Source: Leuconostoc mesenteroides subsp. mesenteroides
GTDB taxonomy: Bacteria; Bacillota; Bacilli; Lactobacillales; Lactobacillaceae
Length of the DNA: 64,000 nucleotides
NCBI GenBank assembly: GCA_009676745.1
Contig: CP046062.1
Span: forward strand, 146,001-210,000
Direction of reading: 5' to 3'
In this document: positions 19,620-29,323 of the stretch, one piece after another
Position numbering within the stretch: position 1 is the first letter of the stretch
Layout: every line of letters begins with the position of its first letter
The notes under the pieces: model-generated
Told to the model about the DNA's origin: nothing
Seen by the model: the letters and a program-made list of their open reading frames with translations, nothing else
Databases searched by the model: none
Made by a program: the position numbers and the translations under genes

Positions 19620-20599
19620 CAATCTTCCTTTTCTGTGTCTCGCTTCTCGCTAAGAGCACTATCAACTATATGGATTAAACGATCTATATCACCTTGATCT
19701 TGTGCCCAGGCTCCTGAAGCCATTGGATGACCGCCGCCCTCAAATTGATTTGCAATCTTATTGATTGCAATTGTTCGTGAGCGTAGTCTGACACGATAGT
19801 TTCCTTCATCTTGTTCTTCAAAAATAGCCCATGATTTTACAGAATCTATCTTTGAGGGTAAGGGTACAACAAATGCTGTTCCAGCATCTTTTAAGTCAAA
19901 TTGCTTTAGCAATTCTTTGGTTAAAATGACATAAGCAAATCCCGATGGCAATATATTGATATTTTGCAAAACATAGCCTGACAATTTTGCTGCGTTTTCT
20001 GAAATGGTTGCCATCGCATGATGAATTTCTTGATAATCAAAATCATACTTAAACAGTTCTGACACCACACGGAATGTTTCTGCATCGATACTATACATAA
20101 ATCGACCCGTGTCGCCAATAATACCGATATATAATAACCGTGCCGCTTTTTTGGTCATCACTAATCCTTGATTTTTAAGTTTCTCATAGAATTCAAAAAT
20201 CATTGTGCTTGTAGCAGAGTGACCATCTTTAACCCATTGCCAATCCCCATATGGTTCATCATTTGGGTGATGATCAATTTTAATAACTTCTAAACCTTCA
20301 GGCCAGCGTTGATCATCTACCCGCGGTGCATTAGCTGTATCAGTTACAATAACAAGAGCCTTATTATAAGCAGCATCGGGTACAGTATCCATGAAATCAT
20401 CATTTTCATTCATCCATGCCAATCCTTGAACTTCTTTACCCACGGCATATATCTTTTTTTCCGGAAAGCTTGCTTGTAATATTTCTTTCAAGCCTAACTG
20501 TGAACCAAAAGCATCTGGATCAGGTCGTTGATGCCGATGAATAATTATTGTATCATAACGTTTGATCTGTTCTAATATTTGTTCTTCTATTACTGACAT
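19619..20599 (-). CDS. nrnA: DHH-family nanoRNase/pAp phosphatase NrnA
   Basis: A 326-residue DHH/DHHA1 phosphoesterase that degrades 2-5 nt RNAs and dephosphorylates 3'-phosphoadenosine 5'-phosphate. Visible are IIIHRHQRPDPDAFGSQ (metal-binding DxD), VIVTDTANAPR, the DHH motif in KIDHHPND, and DHHA1 GGGHPMASGA. Its stop overlaps the helicase start (TGATG), so the two RNA-metabolism genes are translationally coupled. Confidence 0.92.
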   Translation of the reverse strand: MSVIEEQILEQIKRYDTIIIHRHQRPDPDAFGSQLGLKEILQASFPEKKIYAVGKEVQGLAWMNENDDFMDTVPDAAYNKALVIVTDTANAPRVDDQRWPEGLEVIKIDHHPNDEPYGDWQWVKDGHSATSTMIFEFYEKLKNQGLVMTKKAARLLYIGIIGDTGRFMYSIDAETFRVVSELFKYDFDYQEIHHAMATISENAAKLSGYVLQNINILPSGFAYVILTKELLKQFDLKDAGTAFVVPLPSKIDSVKSWAIFEEQDEGNYRVRLRSRTIAINKIANQFEGGGHPMASGAWAQDQGDIDRLIHIVDSALSEKRDTEKED

Positions 20600-20638
20600 G
20601 TTTATACTTTCTAATTATTGTTTTCTATCATTGTAACA

Positions 20639-21724
20639 TTAAAACAGTGTTATTTCCTCAAATCCGCTAGACTGTAAATTACTAAGCGATATCCCTAATA
20701 AACGGATGGAAAAAGTCGTATCAATGTTTTCATCAAATATTGTCTGCGCTACAGATACCATACTACCAGCTTCTAATTTAAAAGGTACACTTTGAGTGAC
20801 AGAACGTGTAATGGTATTAAATTCGCTATCACGAATTTTTATATTTAGCGTACGTCCTACTAACTTCTTATTTTTCATAATTTCAACAATTCCCACAGCC
20901 AATTTGTTGAATTCTAGATTGATTTCATCTCTTGTTTGTACGAATTGATCAAAGGTCGTTTCTTTTCCTACAGACTGTCTTTGACGCTGCCATTGAACTT
21001 CACCAAAATGAACGCCCCTAGCCTGCCAAAACAAGTGTTCACCCATTTTTCCAAATTGAGCTCGTAATGTTTCTTGAGGTATCACACGCAATTGTGCCCC
21101 ATTATCAACACCCAGCAATGCAAATTTTTCCTGTGTTTTTTTCCCAACGCCTCGAAAAGAGGAAATTGGCAATTTCGCCAAAAAATCTAATGCATTGTCT
21201 TTTGTTAATATAGTAACACCATTGGGCTTATTGTATTCGGATGCTAATTTCGCTAACAATTTATTGTACGAAACGCCGATTGAACTGGTTAATTGTGTTT
21301 CTTTTAGAATTTGGTGACGAATTTTTGCCGCTAATGTCGCTCCCGTAAGTGGGCTATCTGTTAAATCTAAGTATGCTTCATCAAATGCAATAGGTTCAAT
21401 TTTATCAGTATACTGATGAAAAATATGATGAATTTGCTGAGATATCATCTTATATTTCTGTATATCAGGTTGCATGAAAAATGCATCCGGGGCTAACTTT
21501 TTAGCCTCGGCGGCACTCATTGCTGAGTGTACGCCTAACTTTCTGGCAATGTAATTAGCAGTCGCAACAACACCACGTCCGTTTGACTCAGTAGGATCAC
21601 GCGAAATAATCAATGGTAAATTACGCAACTCGGGATGATCACGCATTTCAATTTGTGCAAAAAAAGCATCTAAATCAACGTGAATAATTTTTCTATTGTC
21701 TGCTGTGATCAGAAATTCTGGCAT
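20639..21724 (-). CDS. dinB: DNA polymerase IV (Y family)
   Basis: A 361-residue translesion polymerase. HVDLDAFFAQIEMRDHPEL carries the first catalytic acidic residues, SIDEAYLD-type motif appears as PIAFDEAYLDLTD, and the helix-hairpin-helix thumb as SSFRGVGKKTQEK. The C-terminal little finger ends with RLLGISLSNLQ, but the last residues do not form an obvious beta-clamp motif; EEITLF may serve. The gene has 42 bp before it and 40 bp after it to its same-strand neighbours. Confidence 0.95.
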   Translation of the reverse strand: MPEFLITADNRKIIHVDLDAFFAQIEMRDHPELRNLPLIISRDPTESNGRGVVATANYIARKLGVHSAMSAAEAKKLAPDAFFMQPDIQKYKMISQQIHHIFHQYTDKIEPIAFDEAYLDLTDSPLTGATLAAKIRHQILKETQLTSSIGVSYNKLLAKLASEYNKPNGVTILTKDNALDFLAKLPISSFRGVGKKTQEKFALLGVDNGAQLRVIPQETLRAQFGKMGEHLFWQARGVHFGEVQWQRQRQSVGKETTFDQFVQTRDEINLEFNKLAVGIVEIMKNKKLVGRTLNIKIRDSEFNTITRSVTQSVPFKLEAGSMVSVAQTIFDENIDTTFSIRLLGISLSNLQSSGFEEITLF

Positions 21725-21765
21725 ACTACAATTTTATCACAAGAACAAGTGTTCTCATTTAATTA

Positions 21766-22767
21766 TTAGTGAAAATTTTTTAAAATAAACCGCTCAAATA
21801 AAAGTTCAGGATCTTGAGATGTGGATTTTAATTGTTTTTCTATATCAATCATACCTAGATATCCTGTTCGTACAAGCTGCGGTGGATACGATTTTAATGA
21901 TCCTTTGGCCAATTTTACTCGATAAGGGTGCACCTTGAGTTGAGCCCCAATGTCTTGATCATTCCCAGATAACCCTGCTACCTGCAAAAGTAGTCTAAAT
22001 TGATTAGTTAAAACGGCATTTAGTCGTAACGGGGCCTCGCCATTCTGTAAGAGATCGTGATAAAGGGTTAATGCTTCTTGCGGTCTTCGTTTAATAACTG
22101 TGTCTACTAAATCAAACGCATTAGCTGTCAGAGTCTTGGGAACTAATGCCGATACGACGTCTAATGTTATTTTTTTTGTCTGTTCCGCATAGGTTATTAG
22201 CTTAGGCAATTCATTTTTCATATCTGTGTACTGAGCATTAGTACGCTGCATTAATTCATGGAGTGCTTCTGGTTCTATGGTATATGAGCGCTGATCTAGT
22301 TGTTGGACAATAGCCTGTTGCGCTTGGCGCTCATTAAGAGCTGGCACAGATATATTTTCAGCCGTCTTCAGAAGAACTTTTGCTAATTTTTTACGCTTGT
22401 CTAATTTTAAGTCATTGACAAAAAAAACAACAATATTTTGCAATACTGGGTGCTCAAATAATCTTAATAATAATTCTTGATCACGATTTCCAATTTTTCC
22501 TGTAGCAGTCAAGAACTGTGGATTCTTGACCACAACAACACGACGATTACCAAAAAAGGGTACGGACATAGCATCATTAATCACAACATCCACCGTCTGT
22601 TCAGCCAAATCAATCTGGGAATAATTCATGTCACGATCTTCTTGACTGACCAGTTCCTTAAACAATGATTGTACATGACTCAGTAATATCTCTTCTTCTC
22701 CTGTCACAACGTAAAAATTTGCCATGGTATTATTTTCAATTTGCTGTTGTAGTTGTTTTAAGTTCAT
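21766..22767 (-). CDS. holA: DNA polymerase III subunit delta
   Basis: A 333-residue clamp-loader delta subunit that opens the beta clamp. FYVVTGEEEILLSHV near the N-terminus, the PFFGNRRVVVVKNPQFL segment and the C-terminal collar AQLKVHPYRVKLA are typical of HolA in Firmicutes. Its ATG overlaps the comEC stop by 4 bp. The comEA-comEC-holA order is common in Lactobacillales and Bacillus. Confidence 0.93.
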   Translation of the reverse strand: MNLKQLQQQIENNTMANFYVVTGEEEILLSHVQSLFKELVSQEDRDMNYSQIDLAEQTVDVVINDAMSVPFFGNRRVVVVKNPQFLTATGKIGNRDQELLLRLFEHPVLQNIVVFFVNDLKLDKRKKLAKVLLKTAENISVPALNERQAQQAIVQQLDQRSYTIEPEALHELMQRTNAQYTDMKNELPKLITYAEQTKKITLDVVSALVPKTLTANAFDLVDTVIKRRPQEALTLYHDLLQNGEAPLRLNAVLTNQFRLLLQVAGLSGNDQDIGAQLKVHPYRVKLAKGSLKSYPPQLVRTGYLGMIDIEKQLKSTSQDPELLFERFILKNFH

Positions 22768-25019
22768 GGGGTATTTTTTACCTTAAAATGTCCGTTTAAT
22801 CCTGAATATTCATAGCTAATCATACCATTTATTTGTGTGTTAAAGACAGTCATTTTATTATTCTGAGCTGTTTCAAGTGTTTCTTTATTTGGATGATTAT
22901 AGCGATTGTTTCGTCCGGCAGATATTATACCAATTTCTGGATGCCATTTATTGATAACTTCAGGGTTTGTCGCTGTTTTTGAACCATGGTGACCAAATTT
23001 TAAGATATCAACATGCATGTCTGGAAATAAATTTGCAATCTGCTTTTCTCCTGATTGGTCTAAATCACCAGCAGTAAAAATATTTTTCCCACCAATATGG
23101 CCAAATAAAGCGATACAATCCTCATTCTTTGCTTGACCATTTTTAAATGGGTGAACTATTTGTAGCGGTAGTTTTGATAATTGCGTATCATAGGTAACTT
23201 CTATAACTTTTGCTGATCTAAGATATGGTTGAATCTCGCTTTTAAACAACGATTGCTGCATCATTCCAGCTGGAACGATAACATTCTTAACGTTCATTTT
23301 TGTTAATATGACTTTAGCATTACCAATATGATCTTGATCATGATGTGACAAGACCATATTATCAACCTTACTAATCCCCCGACTATGTAAGTAATTAACA
23401 ATGACCGTCTCGCCGTTGGTACGAGTATACTTCTGTTCCTGCCATGCCGGCTGTTTACCAAACGTTACTTTCCCTCCAGTATCTATTAACGTAATTGTTT
23501 TATTATACGGTTCACGTATCAATGCCGCATCCCCTTGGCCTATATCAAAAGTTGCAAATTCCCCATAATATGGGAAATGTACGTAAATCATGGCTACACT
23601 AAAGGAGACTAGCCACGATATTCTCGCGACATGCTTGATTTTTAGTTCACGCACAAATATTCCTAAAGATAAAAATAAAAGTAGTATAGCTAGTGCGTTA
23701 GGCATTTTACCAACCACAAAATTACCTGGTAATGTCGCACAAAAATCTACTATACAAGCAAAATAGCGAATAATTAAGTTTGTTATATATGTCAAAAATG
23801 GGACATACTGACCAAAAAAACCTATCATAACTAAAGGAACAATCACTGTACCAAAAATAGGAATTGCAACAAAATTGATCAATGTTTGCAAAACATGCCA
23901 TGTATATTGTTGTTCAACAATAAGCGGAAAACTCACTAAACTCATCAAAAGGTTAGTTTGCCAAAAGGTTAGCCTCTGCGCAAATACTAAGCAAAAAGTT
24001 AAGGCAAATGACAGCTGACCTCCCAACGTGAAAAGAATTTGTGGCACAATCGCTAAACTAAACAATAGACTCAAAGACCAGATAACTTGAGCTTTTATCT
24101 TCCTATTTGTTAGATCTTTTAACAATATTAATTCTCCTGAAACGATGGAACGAATTAAAACATCAGGTTCACCTGCAAATATAAAATATATAATCAGTAT
24201 TATACTCAACAACAATATAGTATATTCTTTTGGTAACCAAATTCTTCTTGATATTTGCATTAGCAGTGCCATTAAAAAGGTCACATGAAATCCTGACACG
24301 CTGAATAAGTGAATTAACCCTAACGTTTGTACCCCTGGATTATCTTCATATAAAAATGTAGGTGTCGTTCCAAGAATTAAAGCTTCTGCATATGCACTAA
24401 GCGGAGAAGGAAGTTGATCAGCATTATGAATCCCTATGCTATGCCATTTACGGAGTTGATACCTAATTTTTTGTAGTAATGTTGGCGGTTTGGCCGCCTG
24501 CGTATACCATGATTGGATATTGATTTGATGTGTGATTGACTTTGTTAAATAAAATTTTTGAGCATCAAACTGATTGAAATTAGTTGGTCCAGGTATACGT
24601 GTTAATTCAGCCTCTGCTTGAAAACAGATGACTTCATTGTTTTTAAGCCATATATTCTTTATTTTTTCATCTGGAAACAGCCAATACAGTTTAACTTTCT
24701 CATGGTTGTCTAACTCAGCTATTGCTTTAAGATTTGCGCCATCAATTTGAATATCATCTGGAAAAATGATGCCTGTTACATGATGTTGCTGATCGTTACT
24801 TTGATTGACTTGTTGTTGTAAGCAATGTGCATTGTAAATAAAATAAACCATGAACGGTAGTGTTAACAGTAGGATTTTAAATAAAAAATCGATGTGCCGT
24901 TGCCAAAGACACAGTACGACTATAAGAGCAAAAAAGAACCAAGTAACTGCACATGAATAGTAGATAATACCAGTTAAACTTGCTATCAATAAGCTGGCAA
25001 ACATTAAAAATCGCGACAT
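22764..25019 (-). CDS. comEC: Competence DNA-channel protein ComEC/Rec2
   Basis: A full-length (751-residue) polytopic protein that carries single-stranded DNA across the membrane in transformation. It has an N-terminal membrane and DUF4131 region, the Competence core with GLIHLFSVSGFHVTFLMAL, and a C-terminal metallo-beta-lactamase-like domain with VLSHHDQDHIGNAKVI and KFGHHGSKTATN, probably the nuclease that degrades the non-transforming strand. The metal-ligand motif is intact. It lies one base after the comEA stop. No truncation is seen, so natural competence remains possible if the other com genes exist elsewhere. Confidence 0.95.
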   Translation of the reverse strand: MSRFLMFASLLIASLTGIIYYSCAVTWFFFALIVVLCLWQRHIDFLFKILLLTLPFMVYFIYNAHCLQQQVNQSNDQQHHVTGIIFPDDIQIDGANLKAIAELDNHEKVKLYWLFPDEKIKNIWLKNNEVICFQAEAELTRIPGPTNFNQFDAQKFYLTKSITHQINIQSWYTQAAKPPTLLQKIRYQLRKWHSIGIHNADQLPSPLSAYAEALILGTTPTFLYEDNPGVQTLGLIHLFSVSGFHVTFLMALLMQISRRIWLPKEYTILLLSIILIIYFIFAGEPDVLIRSIVSGELILLKDLTNRKIKAQVIWSLSLLFSLAIVPQILFTLGGQLSFALTFCLVFAQRLTFWQTNLLMSLVSFPLIVEQQYTWHVLQTLINFVAIPIFGTVIVPLVMIGFFGQYVPFLTYITNLIIRYFACIVDFCATLPGNFVVGKMPNALAILLLFLSLGIFVRELKIKHVARISWLVSFSVAMIYVHFPYYGEFATFDIGQGDAALIREPYNKTITLIDTGGKVTFGKQPAWQEQKYTRTNGETVIVNYLHSRGISKVDNMVLSHHDQDHIGNAKVILTKMNVKNVIVPAGMMQQSLFKSEIQPYLRSAKVIEVTYDTQLSKLPLQIVHPFKNGQAKNEDCIALFGHIGGKNIFTAGDLDQSGEKQIANLFPDMHVDILKFGHHGSKTATNPEVINKWHPEIGIISAGRNNRYNHPNKETLETAQNNKMTVFNTQINGMISYEYSGLNGHFKVKNTP

Positions 25020-25020
25020 A

Positions 25021-25656
25021 TTAAACAGTCACTTTATCTTTCAAAGCTTCAAATCTTTTTTCACCGATACCCGAAACCTGTTTGATTTCCTCAATAGCTT
25101 TAAATCCACCGTGTTCCTCACGATAGGCAATGATTTGTTCAGCTTTCTTGATACCAATTCCATCTAACGTTTGTAATTCCACTACCGTAGCGGTATTCAA
25201 ATTGACAACTTCACTATCTGCCATAGTCATTGCCGACGTACTACCGCCGTTCACAGAAGCAGAAGATATCTCTCCTCTTACTGGTACGTAAACAATTTGA
25301 CCATCTGTCAACTTCTGAGCTAAATTAACCTGCTGCATATCTGCTTCTTCTAGGGTTCCACCAGCTTGCACAATAGCTGTTTGTACACGTGCCAAACCAG
25401 TAATGTTGTAAACTCCAGGCTTTTTGACAGCACCTTTCACATCAACCATTAGAACTGTGCTATTTTTGTCACCAGATTCAGATTGCTTTACAATACTTGT
25501 ACTTGTTATTGAAGAAGATGATAATGTCCGTGGTACTTCTTTAGTATGATGAGAATATGCACAGTAAGTAACAATGGCGAGAATAAATAAAATGGTAAAT
25601 AGCCAAATTTTATACTCCTGGTACTTTTCTTTTATAATTTCTAGCATATCTGACAT
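25021..25656 (-). CDS. comEA: Competence DNA receptor ComEA
   Basis: A 211-residue membrane-anchored DNA receptor: a transmembrane helix at about 17-35, an SLBB-type domain at about 68-125 (VDVKGAVKKPGVYNI), a short linker, and two helix-hairpin-helix motifs at the C-terminus (VVNLNTATVVELQTLDGIG, KQVSGIGEKRFEAL). GAGGGA precedes the ATG. The upstream terminator implies its own promoter between ylbL and this gene; TTGAAA at about 25689 is a candidate -35. Confidence 0.95.
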   Translation of the reverse strand: MSDMLEIIKEKYQEYKIWLFTILFILAIVTYCAYSHHTKEVPRTLSSSSITSTSIVKQSESGDKNSTVLMVDVKGAVKKPGVYNITGLARVQTAIVQAGGTLEEADMQQVNLAQKLTDGQIVYVPVRGEISSASVNGGSTSAMTMADSEVVNLNTATVVELQTLDGIGIKKAEQIIAYREEHGGFKAIEEIKQVSGIGEKRFEALKDKVTV

Positions 25657-25696
25657 TTTAATCCCTCTACTTTCATAGTACGGATTTCAAAATAAA

Positions 25697-25722
25697 AAAG
25701 CTTACCATAGCAGATAAGCTTT
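25697..25722 (-). terminator. Terminator after ylbL
   Basis: Stem AAAGCTTA/TAAGCTTT followed on the minus strand by TTTATTTT. It overlaps the ylbL stop and separates the gpmA-to-ylbL transcript from comEA. Confidence 0.75.
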
Positions 25723-26812
25723 ATTTCACACTGTCAGTTGTTTCAATTACTTTCCCCGTCTGCAAGTAATTGATTACATCATCAAATGTTTGCACAGGAA
25801 TAACCTTTAATTTAGGTGCGTATTTTTTGGCCGTGTCTCGAGCTAACATATAATTAGTTTTATGTTGTTCTTCATATTTAAGTAACTCTTTGCTTGGCTT
25901 TATATATGGGGCAAAGAATATTGTGGATCCGGCCTCCTTAGCAGCCATAATCTTTTTATCAATACCGCCAATCTCACCGACATAGCCATCAGCACTCATC
26001 GTCCCCGTACCAGCAATATTACGTCCTTTAGATAACAAATCACCAGTTAATTGATCATAAATCTGTATGGTAAACATTAAACCGCCTGAAGGTCCACCAA
26101 TTTGTCCAGCATTGACACTAACTTTCGGGGTTGTTGTAACGGACACATTATCTGTCAGCACGATACCTATTCCAGCACGACCGTTTGGGTATTCTGCCGT
26201 CTTGGTACCAGCAAGCTTAATTGTATCTCCAGTTGCTTGGCCTTTTTTATCATCACGAGTGTAGTCGACAGTAACTTTTGTTCCCTTAGATTTATTAGCT
26301 AAATACTTAATGAAGCTATCTGAGTTTTCATAGTGATGACCGTCGATTGCAGTGATTGTATCTCCTACTTTGACACTCTTTTTGAAATGAGATTTAGCAG
26401 AGACACTCAATACGTAGATACCACGATATTTTGTCGTAATCGGCTTATTCGCTTTTTTAAAGGCAACTTGTTCAGCATTGGCGATTGCACTTTGCATATA
26501 GAAATCTTGTACTTTACTAAAAGTAGCTGAACTTTGTCCACCAGTGACTTCCTGTGCAGTAGCATACGACAGATGTGGGTTAACTTTAGTTTGTAAATAC
26601 TTAAATCCATTCGCTTGTGACAAATAAACAGATGTAATTCTGTATTGTCCCTTTGATGTATCTTTTTTACCATCAATTTTAACAAACTGTGCTAAGTCGT
26701 CAGCTTCACCTGGTGACTCGATGTACCCGTTCAAGGGCCAAACAGCAGCTACAATACCAATTATTACTAAAAGGGAGGCAATAGCTAGAACTATTTTACT
26801 TTTTTTGCGCAT
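25721..26812 (-). CDS. PDZ domain and Lon-type serine protease, YlbL/SepM family
   Basis: A 363-residue extracytoplasmic protease: an N-terminal signal anchor at about 7-28, a PDZ domain at about 128-190 (KVGDTITAIDG), and a Lon-like S16 domain with the catalytic Ser in GGPSGGLMF and Lys in GGIDKKIMAA. Relatives include SepM, which trims competence-stimulating peptide in Streptococcus mutans, and YlbL of Bacillus. The substrate here is unknown; proximity to comEA and comEC is conserved synteny rather than proof of a competence role. It overlaps coaD by 17 bp with its own AAGGAG. Confidence 0.88.
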   Translation of the reverse strand: MRKKSKIVLAIASLLVIIGIVAAVWPLNGYIESPGEADDLAQFVKIDGKKDTSKGQYRITSVYLSQANGFKYLQTKVNPHLSYATAQEVTGGQSSATFSKVQDFYMQSAIANAEQVAFKKANKPITTKYRGIYVLSVSAKSHFKKSVKVGDTITAIDGHHYENSDSFIKYLANKSKGTKVTVDYTRDDKKGQATGDTIKLAGTKTAEYPNGRAGIGIVLTDNVSVTTTPKVSVNAGQIGGPSGGLMFTIQIYDQLTGDLLSKGRNIAGTGTMSADGYVGEIGGIDKKIMAAKEAGSTIFFAPYIKPSKELLKYEEQHKTNYMLARDTAKKYAPKLKVIPVQTFDDVINYLQTGKVIETTDSVK

Positions 26813-27284
26813 TTAGTCGCTCCTTTAGTGCTTCAACGATGGTATTTGGAACAAACTTTACCATGTTATCAGCACCCATACTACCAATTTCTTTCACCAT
26901 AGAACTGGAAATATTTTGATTTTCCGGCTTTGCAAGTAGTAAAACAGTCTCAACATCTGCAAGAGCACTATTCATTCCGGCAATATCACGTTCATACTCA
27001 AAATCTTTACCATTTCGAAGTCCTCGAACAATATACTTAGCACCAACTTCTTTCATGAATTGAACTGTTAGTCCCTGCATGATTGCAACCTCAACATTGG
27101 GCAAATCTTTAACGACAGTACTAATTAATGTTATTTTTTCTTGTGGGGTGAATAGCGCCGCTTTACTTGTATTATTACCAACACCTACGATTACTTTTTC
27201 AAATATACTACTAGCACGTCTAATAATATCTAAATGGCCATTGGTTAACGGATCAAAGCTTCCAGGAAATACTGCTATACTCAT
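26796..27284 (-). CDS. coaD: Phosphopantetheine adenylyltransferase
   Basis: A 162-residue nucleotidyltransferase that makes dephospho-CoA, the penultimate step of CoA synthesis. It begins with AVFPGSFDPLTNGHLDIIRRA (HxGH-type motif as NGHL), followed by KYIVRGLRNGKDFEYERD and the C-terminal ISSSMVKEI motif. Normal length. In the conserved block ftsW, ylbG, rsmD, coaD, ylbL. Confidence 0.97.
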   Translation of the reverse strand: MSIAVFPGSFDPLTNGHLDIIRRASSIFEKVIVGVGNNTSKAALFTPQEKITLISTVVKDLPNVEVAIMQGLTVQFMKEVGAKYIVRGLRNGKDFEYERDIAGMNSALADVETVLLLAKPENQNISSSMVKEIGSMGADNMVKFVPNTIVEALKERLNAQKK

Positions 27285-27287
27285 AAT

Positions 27288-27842
27288 TTACCCCTCATAT
27301 TGATATATCGTCACTACGGTTATACCATAATGTTTCTGTTGGATGATTGAGAAATCATCACTTTCATTCGGTAAATTTGCCTCATCATTGCTTTCAGCCA
27401 ATATAATGGCACCAGAATTTAATAACCCGTTTTCTACCATAAATGACATATCTGCAGCAATTGTTTCTTTAGCATATGGTGGATCCAAAAAAATCAAATC
27501 AAATTTTTCGGAATTAGCTACGAAGTTAAGCAAAGCTTGCTGTGCTGGCGACTTTAGTACCGTAAACTCATCGGTATGATGTGTCTTCTCAACATTCTCT
27601 CGAATAACTTTAATTGCTTGGAATTGGCGATCTACCAACGTGGCATGTGTCATACCTCTTGAAACCGCCTCGATGCTCAAACCTCCTGTACCTGCATATA
27701 AATCAAGTACATTTCCACCATCTAAATAAGGCATTAACATGCTAAACATGGCCTCTTTCACTTTATCGGTTGTCGGACGTGTTTTATCGCCATTGACTGC
27801 TTCGAGGCGTGTTCCTCTAAATTTTCCTGATACTACCCGCAT
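27288..27842 (-). CDS. rsmD: 16S rRNA (guanine966-N2)-methyltransferase
   Basis: A 184-residue Rossmann-fold methyltransferase, beginning MRVVSGKFRGTRLEA, with DLYAGTGGLSIEAVSRG (SAM binding) and LIFLDPPYAKE (the DPPY catalytic motif). It methylates G966 in the small-subunit rRNA. The stop lies 3 bp before coaD. Confidence 0.95.
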   Translation of the reverse strand: MRVVSGKFRGTRLEAVNGDKTRPTTDKVKEAMFSMLMPYLDGGNVLDLYAGTGGLSIEAVSRGMTHATLVDRQFQAIKVIRENVEKTHHTDEFTVLKSPAQQALLNFVANSEKFDLIFLDPPYAKETIAADMSFMVENGLLNSGAIILAESNDEANLPNESDDFSIIQQKHYGITVVTIYQYEG

Positions 27843-27863
27843 GATTATACAATATACAAACCC

Positions 27864-28154
27864 TTAGTTTGTATTTCCCCCTTCATCATAATTTTCAAAG
27901 AAAATATCATCATGCAAATTATCCAAATCGGGGTTAATTTCCGGACGTGGCGACATGACGACTTTTTTTACAAACTTATACTGTCTAATTTTTTCAACTA
28001 ATTGTTCAACATTTTCATCATTCACATATAAACCTACAAACATCATTTTGCGAGATATGTAAGTGATTTGACCAAACTTTTTAAGCTGTTGTGCATGCCT
28101 TATATTATTGATATAGATATAAATGGCACGGCGTGGTTGTATTTTAAATGTCAT
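27864..28154 (-). CDS. ylbG: YlbG/DUF2129 family protein
   Basis: A 96-residue small cytoplasmic protein, with PRRAIYIYINNIRHAQQLKK, ISRKMMFVGLYVN and VKKVVMSPRPEI typical of YlbG. Its function is not established; conserved beside rsmD and coaD in Firmicutes. The start overlaps the ftsW stop by 4 bp (ATGA). An acidic C-terminal tail follows residue 75. Confidence 0.9.
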   Translation of the reverse strand: MTFKIQPRRAIYIYINNIRHAQQLKKFGQITYISRKMMFVGLYVNDENVEQLVEKIRQYKFVKKVVMSPRPEINPDLDNLHDDIFFENYDEGGNTN

Positions 28155-29323
28155 CGGTAATCCTTTCTGGCCACTGTATCATTGGGATGAATAACTGGCT
28201 TTTTCTTTTGTTGTGCAGCAATATTCAAGGTTAGACCAATCGCAGCACTAAAGGCTATATATGAGGACCCTCCACCAGAAATAAATGGGAAAACAACACC
28301 CGTTATTGGTAACACACCAATAACGCCACCTAAATTAACAAAAGCTTGGATAAATAACAAGGTAGCTACACCATACATGACTAATCGTTGATATTGCCTT
28401 TTTTGTCTAATGCCCAAAATAATAAGTCGTGTTATGATTATTAACAATAAAATTAACACAATGACAGTCACTACCGCCCCTAGTTCCTCTGTCATTACTG
28501 CCATAATAAAATCCGTATTAGATTCCGGTAAATATGGTTTTATAAGAGAATTTCCTAAACCAACACCGAACATCCCACCATGTGCTATAGCGTAATAACC
28601 GTATAGTAGTTGACGACTTTGATCTAGGTCAGCCCACGGATTAACAAAATTAATTAATCTTAAAACACCATAATGCGTACTACCAGTCAGATGAAATATT
28701 TTATCAACCAAATTAATGATTGGTTGTAAAAGGCCAAAACCAATGCCAGCAATAGCAAACCAGGTAACGGTAACTTTTCTAGACACCCCAGCTGCCAATA
28801 AAATGGTTATCATAATAATAGCAGCAATAATCATATTACCGTTATCTGGCATAATGAATAGTAAAAATAGCGATGAAAAAGGTAACAGCCAAGCATTTGG
28901 CTGGCAAATTGGCTGTTGTGATAATTTAACATGTGGTTGCCATGGATGTTTAGCAAAAAAATCAGCAAAATATAATATTAAAATTATTTTTAAAAACTCA
29001 GCCGGCTGCAAAGTAATAATTCCCAATGGAATCCAACCATGTGCACCATTAACTGCTGGCATTATTCTGGCAATAACTAAAAGGCCGATTATCCCAAACA
29101 TCATCACCTGTATCCATTTTTCATTACGCCAGTTGTTAATATTAAAATGAAATAAAGTAAACGCACCAATCCAACCAATAAAAACAAAAAGAAGTTGTTT
29201 ATAAAAGTTCAGCATAGCTGCATTCGTTAAACTCGCCGAAAAAACCATAACCACACCTAACGCACTGAGTATGGCAAATGGTACCGCAATCCAATAATCT
29301 AATTTTCTGATTTTTTTAAACAT
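28151..29323 (-). CDS. ftsW: FtsW/RodA-family peptidoglycan glycosyltransferase
   Basis: A 390-residue SEDS-family protein with about ten transmembrane helices. DYWIAVPFAILSALGVVMVFSAS, LQPAEFLKIILILYFA, YGYYAIAHGGMFGVGLGNS and FPFISGGGSSYIAF are family hallmarks. SEDS proteins polymerise lipid II with a partner class B PBP. FtsW rather than RodA is preferred because in Bacillus ftsW lies near ylbG-rsmD-coaD; motif reading alone cannot separate the two. ATG overlaps the upstream peptidase stop (TAATG). Confidence 0.88.
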   Translation of the reverse strand: MFKKIRKLDYWIAVPFAILSALGVVMVFSASLTNAAMLNFYKQLLFVFIGWIGAFTLFHFNINNWRNEKWIQVMMFGIIGLLVIARIMPAVNGAHGWIPLGIITLQPAEFLKIILILYFADFFAKHPWQPHVKLSQQPICQPNAWLLPFSSLFLLFIMPDNGNMIIAAIIMITILLAAGVSRKVTVTWFAIAGIGFGLLQPIINLVDKIFHLTGSTHYGVLRLINFVNPWADLDQSRQLLYGYYAIAHGGMFGVGLGNSLIKPYLPESNTDFIMAVMTEELGAVVTVIVLILLLIIITRLIILGIRQKRQYQRLVMYGVATLLFIQAFVNLGGVIGVLPITGVVFPFISGGGSSYIAFSAAIGLTLNIAAQQKKKPVIHPNDTVARKDYR

